The notes beneath the pieces are model-generated. The model saw only the letters and a program-made list of their open reading frames with translations, did no database searches and had not been told where the DNA came from. A stretch of 64,000 nucleotides of DNA from Clostridiales bacterium (GTDB taxonomy: Bacteria > Bacillota > Clostridia > Lachnospirales > Lachnospiraceae): assembly GCA_012520645.1 (NCBI GenBank), contig JAAYNV010000066.1:21683-85682 (forward strand). Direction: 5' to 3'. Shown piece after piece: positions 16,712 to 24,325 of the stretch. The position numbers and the translations under genes were made by a program. Each line of letters starts with the position of its first letter. Position 1 is the stretch's first letter.

Positions 16712-18342
16712 TATTGTCCTCCCTGTAAGGCACCCTGTTGCAGTTCTTCCCTGCTCTGTCCGCTTCCTGCCTTACTCGCTATATAAATGATGTCGCCTTC
16801 TGAAAGTCCTTCGGTAATCTGTACGAAGATTCCGTCTGTAAATCCGGTCTCCACCGGACTAAGTTCCATTTCTCCCGATGTGTTTTTCCGATAGACATAT
16901 TTTTTGCCGTTTTCCTCAACAATCGCCTTTCTGGAAACGTAGACTACATCATCTGCCTGATCTGTTATAAAGTTCACATCTCCTGTCATACCGCCAAACA
17001 GTTCGGACGTATCTCCCAGAATCTTTACCGTAACCGGATAACTGATCGTTGTCATATGTTCGTCTGAAGAAGATGCCGCAATTTCCTGAATGATTCCGTT
17101 ATAATTCCGGTCCGGATATGCAGTAAATGTTATTGTTACTTCCTTTCCGACTTCCACATAAGGAATATCCTCTTCCGACACATCAATAGACAAAACATAA
17201 TTTTCTTCCTCCACATAGGAAAACATCGTTCCTTCTTCCACAAGATCATCTCCGGCATCATAATTGACTGCCGTTACCAGTCCGCTTCCTTCCGCATAGA
17301 CCACACCATCCTGCACAAAGCTTTCAAACTGTTCCAGCCGCTTATCTGCTTCTTCCAGATCATTCCTTGCACTTTCCACATCCTCTCTCAGACCTTCCAC
17401 CGAATAGTGATAGATTTCCTGAGCCAGTTCACCCTGCTGCACAGAATTTTCATAGCTTTGCCTGTTATCGGTATTTTGCCTTTCAAGTTTCTGTGTAAGA
17501 CGCATGATCTGTGTATAGACCTCTCCAATCTCTTCCTGCTTTTCCTCTATGGATTCACTTTTAGAAAGCCGTTCCTCCTTTGCCGCTTCATATTGTTCTT
17601 TTACCTGATAATAAGCATCTCTTAAACTTATGTACTTGGGAAGCCTGCTTTCTTCACAATCCTCATATTCTTCTCTGGCCTCCTCATATGCTTCTCTCAA
17701 ATCATCATAGTTTTCCCACTCTTCCACATCCTCAAGTTCTGCCTGAAGTACATCTATCTCATTCTGCAAAACCGCAATTTGGGTATACGCCTCCATAATT
17801 CTGCCATTTAAAACTGCGGTCGATATTTCATATTCCTCCTGGGCCTTACTTCCATCCAGAACACTGCTGTCATAGGTCTGCTTTGCAGTATGTATCTCCT
17901 CATCATAGGTACTCTGTGCCTCGGCAAGTGCAATCTGCGCTTCATTTCTGGCAGACTTTAATTTTCTCCGAATCGCTTCCACGCTCCGTTCATTCAGCTT
18001 AAAAACAACATCACCTTCCTGAATCCGCTGTCCCGCCACCACATATACCTCTTCAATCCGAAGATATCTGCTCTCCTCCTCTTCCTCCTCGGAATCGGAA
18101 TCACTCTCATCCGTTTCTCCCAAATCAAGGTCCAGATCATAAATCTGATCTGTCGTTATCATTTCAACGGAACCGCTCTCTGTAATCCCCTGTGTCAGAC
18201 TCCCGTAGGAAACCGCCTCTTCCTTATAGATGTACTGCTCTTCCTCCTGTTTCCTATTTCCAAATACCGTATATCCGGCTGTTCCCGCAACAACCAGAAA
18301 AACTGCTCCTGCGGCAATGATCCTCTTTGTCTGCTTTTTCAT
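16711..18342 (-). CDS. Exporter adaptor protein B (HlyD/RND-adaptor type)
   Basis: The 543-aa membrane-fusion-type protein has an N-terminal membrane anchor (about 8-25), the motif SLTQGITESGSVE, an acidic linker, half-lipoyl motif VYVVAGQRIQEGDVVFKL, a coiled-coil hairpin of about 220 residues, the second lipoyl half and beta-barrel (VEVGKEVTITFTAYPDRNY) and a membrane-proximal domain. In monoderms such adaptors (YknX is the known example) dock on MacB-like permeases outside the membrane. It starts inside the end of adaptor A (ATGA) and its TAA overlaps the ATG of adaptor C (TAATG). Confidence 0.9.
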   Translation of the reverse strand: MKKQTKRIIAAGAVFLVVAGTAGYTVFGNRKQEEEQYIYKEEAVSYGSLTQGITESGSVEMITTDQIYDLDLDLGETDESDSDSEEEEEESRYLRIEEVYVVAGQRIQEGDVVFKLNERSVEAIRRKLKSARNEAQIALAEAQSTYDEEIHTAKQTYDSSVLDGSKAQEEYEISTAVLNGRIMEAYTQIAVLQNEIDVLQAELEDVEEWENYDDLREAYEEAREEYEDCEESRLPKYISLRDAYYQVKEQYEAAKEERLSKSESIEEKQEEIGEVYTQIMRLTQKLERQNTDNRQSYENSVQQGELAQEIYHYSVEGLREDVESARNDLEEADKRLEQFESFVQDGVVYAEGSGLVTAVNYDAGDDLVEEGTMFSYVEEENYVLSIDVSEEDIPYVEVGKEVTITFTAYPDRNYNGIIQEIAASSSDEHMTTISYPVTVKILGDTSELFGGMTGDVNFITDQADDVVYVSRKAIVEENGKKYVYRKNTSGEMELSPVETGFTDGIFVQITEGLSEGDIIYIASKAGSGQSREELQQGALQGGQ

Positions 18343-19916
18343 ACGCCACCTCCTATTTTCTTCCGATACTCTTCTAACGTGATTCCAAAACAGACTGTTA
18401 CGGTCTCATTCTCGGATAGTTTTTCCGCTTCCTTCTGAAGATTTTCCCCCGGGAAACAAAGCGTTACTGCATAAGTGACACTGGTACGGCTTTGTGAGTT
18501 TGAAATCGGGCTAATCTCTGTCACCTGCGCTTCATAACTTCCCTCCTCTTCACTGACTACAACCGCTGTTTCTCCAATTTCTATCTTCGCAATATCTGCC
18601 TGATCCACCGCTGCTGTCACCGTTAAGATGGTCGGATCACTATAAGCCAGTACTATCGAATCCGGCTCAAGCTCATCCCCTGCCGAAACACTGATCATAA
18701 CCACATTCCCCTTGCTGGAAGTATACAGATAACCATCTCCGACTGTCTCTTCAAAAACCTGCAGATTCTCTTCTGCCTCTTCCTTATCATTGAGCAGCGT
18801 ATCCAGTTCATCCTGAAGCTTCTGTACTGCCGTATCATATATATTCTGTGCGTTTTCTATTTCTGCCAGCTTCGTCTCATAATCCGCCTGACAGACTGCT
18901 GCCTGCTTTTCATAATCAATCTGGGCCTGCCTAAGTTCCAGTTCTAAAAGTTCATATTCTGCCTTTGCCTGCTCCAGACCAGCCGTCGCTTTTTCCACTG
19001 CCTTATGATAATCCTTAAGCGCCTGCTCATACTCTTCCTTTTCTGCCCGGTAAATATCCTCCATCAGTTCTAATGCTGTAATGCGCTGCTGTTTATCTGC
19101 TGCCGCTGCACTGTTTCCTCCCTGACTGCCGCCACTGGGCCCGCCTCCCGGACTGTTTCCTCCACTATTGGACGTGTTTGTGTTATTGACCTCCGAATCC
19201 TTTATGTTCCAGTCCTTTAACGTATCCCAGTAAAGTTTTTCATTCTGCTCATAAAGCGCCTTCTTTTCCTCCAGTTCATACTCCTCTCTATAGGCATCAT
19301 TATTTACGCCGTCATAATATTCCTCATAAAGCTCCTTCGCATCCTCCAGCTGTTCCGTAAGTTCTTCCACATCCTGCTTTGCTGTCTCCAGACTATTCTG
19401 ATAATCACTTTCTACATATTCCGCCTCCACCATGGTCACATCATAGTTCCTTTGCGCCTCAATTTGGGAAAGTTCATTTTCAATTACCGCCTGATTGTAT
19501 CGTAATTGTGCCTGCGTTGCTTTTCTGGTAAGCTCTGTTCTCGCCTGTTCCATGGATTTTTCGGATATCTTTAAGATTTTAGTCCCCTGCTCTACCGTAT
19601 CTCCGGCTGACAGATAGACCTCCTCTATAGCAAGCTCTGTATCCAGTTCCTCCAGATCAAAAGACTCCTCCGTAATGCCAATCGATGTCGTACCACTTGC
19701 AGTCACACAGGAAACTTCTCCGATCTGTCTGGGCATAGGTCTCTCTCCCTGCCCTTCCTGTTTTCCCTGCATCTGTCTAAAGACATAACACCCACCTCCG
19801 CCTGTGATTAAAAGCAGCAAAACGGTACCGCACAGTATCACTGCTTTTTTTCTGCTCTTTTTCGGTTTCTTTTCCTTATTTTGATTCCTATCCTGATTCA
19901 TTTTATCCTGTTTCAT
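18339..19916 (-). CDS. Exporter adaptor protein A (HlyD/RND-adaptor type)
   Basis: The 525-aa first gene of the exporter operon has a Lys-rich tail, a membrane helix (about 25-45), SIGITEESFDLEEL, the lipoyl half VYLSAGDTVEQGTKILKI, a long coiled-coil hairpin interrupted near its tip by a Gly/Ser/Asn-rich linker (about 246-275), the second lipoyl half and a barrel (IEIGETAVVVSEEEGSYEA). It is the most divergent of the three adaptors. GGAGG lies 7 nt before the ATG. It faces an XRE regulator across an AT-rich region with a 28-bp-armed inverted repeat. Confidence 0.9.
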   Translation of the reverse strand: MKQDKMNQDRNQNKEKKPKKSRKKAVILCGTVLLLLITGGGGCYVFRQMQGKQEGQGERPMPRQIGEVSCVTASGTTSIGITEESFDLEELDTELAIEEVYLSAGDTVEQGTKILKISEKSMEQARTELTRKATQAQLRYNQAVIENELSQIEAQRNYDVTMVEAEYVESDYQNSLETAKQDVEELTEQLEDAKELYEEYYDGVNNDAYREEYELEEKKALYEQNEKLYWDTLKDWNIKDSEVNNTNTSNSGGNSPGGGPSGGSQGGNSAAAADKQQRITALELMEDIYRAEKEEYEQALKDYHKAVEKATAGLEQAKAEYELLELELRQAQIDYEKQAAVCQADYETKLAEIENAQNIYDTAVQKLQDELDTLLNDKEEAEENLQVFEETVGDGYLYTSSKGNVVMISVSAGDELEPDSIVLAYSDPTILTVTAAVDQADIAKIEIGETAVVVSEEEGSYEAQVTEISPISNSQSRTSVTYAVTLCFPGENLQKEAEKLSENETVTVCFGITLEEYRKKIGGGV

Positions 19917-20006
19917 AGGTGCCTCCGCTGCTTTTTCTCAAAAAAAGTATAAGAAAAAAATATATCCAAAATTTGTTTAAATTGTGAAAAAAATGTGTTC
20001 AATATC

Positions 20007-20074
20007 AAAATATATACTATAAGCGTTAAAAATTAACTTTTTCGCCAATTTTCAACGCTTATAATGTATATTTT
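20007..20074. repeat. Large inverted repeat (28-bp arms) in the exporter/XRE intergenic region
   Basis: Arms 20007-20034 and 20047-20074 match at 25 of 28 positions as reverse complements, with a 12-nt spacer; the core is TATAAGCGTTRAAAATT. A partial third copy (TATAACGTTAAAAATA) lies near 20134-20149, and TGCCTTTAGT is repeated at 20086 and 20116, exactly 30 bp apart. The set lies between divergent genes, so it is most likely a regulator binding array, possibly for the XRE protein. Neither strand shows a T run after the palindrome that would make it a plain terminator. Confidence 0.8.
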
Positions 20075-20194
20075 AATTTTATAGATGCCTTTAGTCTGTG
20101 CTCATTCAAAAACAGTGCCTTTAGTATAAAAAGTATAACGTTAAAAATATATTTCTCTAATTCAAACTGTTTATAAAAAAAGAAAGGAACTTAC

Positions 20195-20533
20195 ATGGAG
20201 TCAATATCTGTTATTATAGGATCACGCATACGTTCCTACCGTAAATCCCAAAATTTAAGTCAGGAAAAGCTTGCTGAAATGGCGGAAATCCACCCCACTT
20301 ATCTGGGGCAGTTAGAACGGGGCGAAAAAAGCCCAACCATTGAAATCATAAATAAAATTGCAAATGCACTGCAGGTTCCTCTTTCCAGACTGTTCAGTAA
20401 TCTTTCCCTTGAAGATACCGCTCTCCCCTCTTATCCTCAGGACAGAATCCTACAGCTTTTATCCGATCTCAATGCCAAAGAACAGAATGCTATTTATGAA
20501 ATCATTGTAAGTGCTTTAAAGTTAAAGGACTAA
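20195..20533 (+). CDS. XRE-family helix-turn-helix regulator
   Basis: The 112-aa protein has a Cro/CI-type HTH at about residues 8-65 (NLSQEKLAEMAEIHPTYLGQ followed by LERGEKSPTIEIINKIANAL) and a short helical tail, enough for dimerisation but with no ligand domain. It diverges from the exporter operon, with inverted and direct repeats between them, and precedes a c-di-GMP phosphodiesterase gene. It may regulate the exporter and itself; this is inferred from position. RBS AAAGGAAC. Confidence 0.88.
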   Translation: MESISVIIGSRIRSYRKSQNLSQEKLAEMAEIHPTYLGQLERGEKSPTIEIINKIANALQVPLSRLFSNLSLEDTALPSYPQDRILQLLSDLNAKEQNAIYEIIVSALKLKD

Positions 20534-20639
20534 AATCAAAAGAGTTTTTCAAAGGAGTTTTATATCTTTCTTTATATTGACAATTTCTGCCACAGTCATT
20601 AAACTGGATTTATAGTATTTTTTTCTATGGAGGTGACTT

Positions 20640-22316
20640 ATGGACTGTTCATCACACCCGTTACCAACCGTTGCACAGCTCTGTGACGTCATAGAACTTC
20701 TCTATCCTTGTATGGATGATTATCTCTATGTATATGATTTGAAAAATGACTTTTATTTTATATCTCCGAATGCACTGGATCGTTTTCTGATGCCTTCCAA
20801 CCAGTTTCACGATGTGGAAAAGACACATGAACAATTTGTTTATCCGGCTGATCTTCCTCTACTGCAAGAAGACCTGGCTGACATCGTAAACGGAAAGAAA
20901 TCCGGACACAATCTTCACTATCGTTGGGTTGGACATGACAAACAGCCTCTTTGGATCAACTGCCGCGGTCGTGTTGTAAAAGATGAAAACGGACTTCCTT
21001 CCTACATGATTGGTTGTATTAATGAGACCGGTGCCAAGCAGCGTGCCGACAACGTCAGCGGACTTTTAGGTGAAGCCAGTCTCCGCACACTGATGCAGTC
21101 TATAACCAACCGGAATCCCGCAGGTTTCATCATGCGCCTTGGCATTGATGATTTCAAGGATATTAATGAGAATCTTGGGATTGAATACGGTGACCAGATT
21201 CTGAAAAGAACGGCTGACTGTATTGCTTCCTGCATTCAGCCCGGTCAGCAGCTCTTCCGTATTGTTGCTGATGAATTTATTATACTGGATTTGCTGGGCG
21301 GCACAACGGAAGATGCCGTACATCTTTATAAGCATATCCGTCAGGCAATCGATCTCTTTATAAAAGAAAACCATTACGAAGCCGTATATACAATATCCGC
21401 AGGTATTTTAAGCAATCGCTTCCTGGCGGACTCCTCTTATGCCAATGTGATGAAGCTGTCCGAATTTTCCCTGAACGAAGCAAAGCGCAATGGCAAAAAC
21501 CGTTGCTATGTCTTTCTTCCGGAAAATTATGATGCTTTTTTACGTCGTAAAAAACTGCTGCACACACTCCGACATGCGGTTCATCATAACTTCGATGGAT
21601 TTGAGGTATATTTTCAGCCAATTACCTATGCTTCCAGCCGACAGCTTCGTGGGGCAGAAGCCTTGTTGCGATTCCACAATGAGGAAACGGGACCGGTTTC
21701 TCCCTTTGAATTTATTCCACTGTTAGAGGAAACCGGACTGATCATTCCGGTAGGTCGTTTTGTACTGAATCAGGCTTTGGCTGCCTGTCAGAAATGGCGT
21801 GGTATTGTCCCCGGCTTTTCGGTCAGTATCAATCTCTCCTACATACAGGTCATGAAAAGCCATATTCTCAATGAGATCATTGAAGGGGTGCAGGAATATC
21901 TGCTCTCTCCATCATCGATTATCATAGAACTGACAGAAAGCGGCTATCTGGAATCCAATCCTCATTTCACGAAGCTCTGGTCCAAGCTTAAGGAATATGG
22001 CATTGCACTTGCACTGGATGATTTTGGTACAGGCTATTCTAATCTCCATTATCTGCATGACCTGAATCCGAATATTATCAAGATTGACCGTTCCTTTACT
22101 TTAAAGGCACTGCGCAATGACTATGAGTATAATCTTCTGATTCATATTATTGAAATGGTACACAGTCTTGGACTCCTGGTCTGTATTGAGGGAATTGAAA
22201 CACAGGAAGAACTGAACAAGATCAATCAGCTAAAACCGGATTACATACAGGGGTATTTCTTTGGAAAGCCATGCTCCTATGCGGATTTTGAAGCGGCATT
22301 TATTGAAATAAATTAA
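20640..22316 (+). CDS. PAS-GGDEF-EAL protein, probable c-di-GMP phosphodiesterase
   Basis: The 558-aa soluble protein has a PAS domain (about 25-135), a GGDEF domain whose active loop is degenerate (RIVADEF in place of GGDEF) and a complete EAL domain (about 300-558) with AEALLR, the INLSY Asn, ELTES, LDDFGTGYSN, IIKIDRSF and EGIETQEE. The catalytic metal ligands are therefore intact and the GGDEF half is likely an allosteric or inactive domain. It should hydrolyse c-di-GMP to pGpG in the cytoplasm. RBS GGAGG; a TTGACA lies near 20578. Ends at a strong terminator. Confidence 0.93.
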   Translation: MDCSSHPLPTVAQLCDVIELLYPCMDDYLYVYDLKNDFYFISPNALDRFLMPSNQFHDVEKTHEQFVYPADLPLLQEDLADIVNGKKSGHNLHYRWVGHDKQPLWINCRGRVVKDENGLPSYMIGCINETGAKQRADNVSGLLGEASLRTLMQSITNRNPAGFIMRLGIDDFKDINENLGIEYGDQILKRTADCIASCIQPGQQLFRIVADEFIILDLLGGTTEDAVHLYKHIRQAIDLFIKENHYEAVYTISAGILSNRFLADSSYANVMKLSEFSLNEAKRNGKNRCYVFLPENYDAFLRRKKLLHTLRHAVHHNFDGFEVYFQPITYASSRQLRGAEALLRFHNEETGPVSPFEFIPLLEETGLIIPVGRFVLNQALAACQKWRGIVPGFSVSINLSYIQVMKSHILNEIIEGVQEYLLSPSSIIIELTESGYLESNPHFTKLWSKLKEYGIALALDDFGTGYSNLHYLHDLNPNIIKIDRSFTLKALRNDYEYNLLIHIIEMVHSLGLLVCIEGIETQEELNKINQLKPDYIQGYFFGKPCSYADFEAAFIEIN

Positions 22317-22317
22317 G

Positions 22318-22370
22318 AATAGAAAAAGAGGGATACATGCATATAATGCGGTATCTCTCTTTTTCTATTC
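22318..22370. terminator. Terminator after the EAL gene, convergent with radA
   Basis: A long near-perfect stem (AATAGAAAAAGAGGGATAC arm against GTATCTCTCTTTTTCTATT) immediately follows the EAL stop codon, with T-rich right arm on the plus strand and the mirror image for the minus-strand radA transcript. Confidence 0.9.
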
Positions 22371-22397
22371 TATACTATCCATTTCTACTCTATTCAT

Positions 22398-23786
22398 TTA
22401 CCGGATCAGATCAATAGCGTCCTGCACCGTACTTACACCGATCACACGAATCCCTTCCATATCCTCATTTTCCAGATTATCTTTGCACACCTTCGGCATC
22501 ACACAGATGGAAAATCCAAGCTTCTTCGCCTCTAAAACTCTCTGCTTCGCCTGGCTGACCGCACGTACCTCTCCGCTTAAGCCCACTTCCCCAAAAGCGA
22601 TCACGCTGTCTGCAATCGCACGATTTTTAAAACTGGAAACAATTGCCATGGCGATTCCAAGATCAATTGCAGGCTCGGTAATTTTCATCCCGCCTGCAAT
22701 GTTCACATAGGCATCACAATCTGACAGCTGTACCCCGACACGTTTCTCCAAAACCGCCATCAGCAGATTGACCCGGTTATAATCCGTTCCGTTCGCCTGT
22801 CTTCTTGGAATTCCAAGATTGCTGTGACACACAAGAGATTGAATCTCAATCAAAATTGGTCTGGTACCTTCCATCGAACAGGACACAATAGAACCGCTCG
22901 CTCCTTCCGGTCTGCCATTCAGCATATATTCCGACGGATTGTGCACCTCTATGAGCCCTTCACTCCGCATTTCGAATACACCGATTTCATTGGTGGAACC
23001 GAACCGGTTCTTCACACCGCGCAAAAGTCTGTAGGCAGCATACCGGTCCCCTTCAAAATAAAGCACTGTATCTACCATATGCTCTAATACTCTCGGACCT
23101 GCCACCGTACCTTCTTTTGTCACATGTCCGACAATAAAAATGGAGATACCAAGCCCCTTCGCAAGTTGTAAAAGGATACCAGTGGATTCCCTTACCTGGG
23201 ACACGCTGCCCGGAGCCGCCGACACATCCTCACTGTACATCGTCTGAATGGAATCAATGATAACAATCTCCGGCTTTTCTCTCCGGATACTGTCTGCAAT
23301 CACATCCAGATTGGTCTCACAAAGCAGCTTTAACGTCTCCCGAAACTCACCCAGACGCATTGCACGCAGCTTGATCTGCTTTAAAGACTCCTCTCCCGAA
23401 ATATACAATACCGTATGTTCATTTTCTGCCAGATGTCTGCACATCTGTAAAAGCAGGGTAGATTTTCCGATTCCCGGATCTCCGCCTACTAACGTAAGAG
23501 AGCCGGGGACGATACCGCCACCCAGCACTCTGTCCAATTCTCCAATATGAGTCAGTACCTTCTCGTCCTCCTTCAGAGCAATCTCTGCAAGGTTGACTGC
23601 TCTCCCCTGTCCATTTTCCGCGAATGCTGCTATGCCACGACTCTGGGATGTTCCTTTCTTTGCGGTACTCACACTTTCTTCCACAAACGTATTCCACTGC
23701 TTACATCCCGGACATTGTCCCATCCATTTCGAGGATTCATATCCGCATTCCTGGCAGAAGAATACCGTTGTCATTTTTTTTGCCAT
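22398..23786 (-). CDS. radA: DNA repair protein RadA (Sms)
   Basis: The 462-aa length is normal. The order is a C4 zinc finger (CQECGYESSKWMGQCPGC), RecA-like ATPase with Walker A GGDPGIGKST, the RadA-specific KNRFG motif (GVKNRFGSTNEIG) and a Lon-like C-terminal domain (GEVGLSGEVRAVSQA). RadA is a hexameric branch-migration helicase for recombination intermediates. It lies downstream of clpC, as in Bacillus, with one small gene between, and starts 1 bp after that gene's stop. Confidence 0.96.
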   Translation of the reverse strand: MAKKMTTVFFCQECGYESSKWMGQCPGCKQWNTFVEESVSTAKKGTSQSRGIAAFAENGQGRAVNLAEIALKEDEKVLTHIGELDRVLGGGIVPGSLTLVGGDPGIGKSTLLLQMCRHLAENEHTVLYISGEESLKQIKLRAMRLGEFRETLKLLCETNLDVIADSIRREKPEIVIIDSIQTMYSEDVSAAPGSVSQVRESTGILLQLAKGLGISIFIVGHVTKEGTVAGPRVLEHMVDTVLYFEGDRYAAYRLLRGVKNRFGSTNEIGVFEMRSEGLIEVHNPSEYMLNGRPEGASGSIVSCSMEGTRPILIEIQSLVCHSNLGIPRRQANGTDYNRVNLLMAVLEKRVGVQLSDCDAYVNIAGGMKITEPAIDLGIAMAIVSSFKNRAIADSVIAFGEVGLSGEVRAVSQAKQRVLEAKKLGFSICVMPKVCKDNLENEDMEGIRVIGVSTVQDAIDLIR

Positions 23787-23787
23787 A

Positions 23788-24198
23788 TTATTTCTCGATT
23801 CTGACTTTTACTTCTCCAGCTCCGGACAACTCCACGCTCAAGTTCAGCTTACCGCCAAGATTTGTCTTCATCTGTCCGGCATTTTTATCCTCTACGAATA
23901 CGGTATATTCTGTCTCATCTTCCAGTCCGACAGTAATCTGAGCATCCTCTGCTCCTTCCACGATAAAGCAGACACCGTTCTCTGTCTCTTCAAAATGATT
24001 TACACTGGTTCCAGGTACAGACTCATACACAAACATTCCGTTCTTTTCCAGTTTTGTCATCGTCTGGAAAGTCTTTACCTTGTACAAATCGCCTTCATGC
24101 TCAAAATCTTCCTTCTTTGCCTTTGCTGTCAGTTTGTGGTTTCCAAAGCTGATCGTTCCATCGCTTTCTGCACAAATTAACTGCTCTACTACTGCCAT
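23788..24198 (-). CDS. Conserved hypothetical protein, predicted beta-rich
   Basis: The 136-aa acidic soluble protein has no signal peptide or membrane segment. The second half (GVCFIVEGAEDAQITVGLED) looks like a small beta-sandwich. Similar products are annotated in Lachnospiraceae with unreliable names such as endosialidase chain; no catalytic motif is visible and I do not assign a function. RBS AGGAGG stands about 9 nt before the ATG. It lies between clpC (127 bp upstream) and radA (1 bp downstream) and is likely co-transcribed with radA. Confidence 0.7.
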   Translation of the reverse strand: MAVVEQLICAESDGTISFGNHKLTAKAKKEDFEHEGDLYKVKTFQTMTKLEKNGMFVYESVPGTSVNHFEETENGVCFIVEGAEDAQITVGLEDETEYTVFVEDKNAGQMKTNLGGKLNLSVELSGAGEVKVRIEK

Positions 24199-24325
24199 CG
24201 TCCATTCCTCCTGAAGTTTATCCTAACGCATTTTTCATCTTTTCAGATATAGTCTAAGTATAATATATTTCCGGTTGTTTTTCCAGATATAAAACACTTA
24301 TTTCTTCTTTATTTCTATCTTTATC

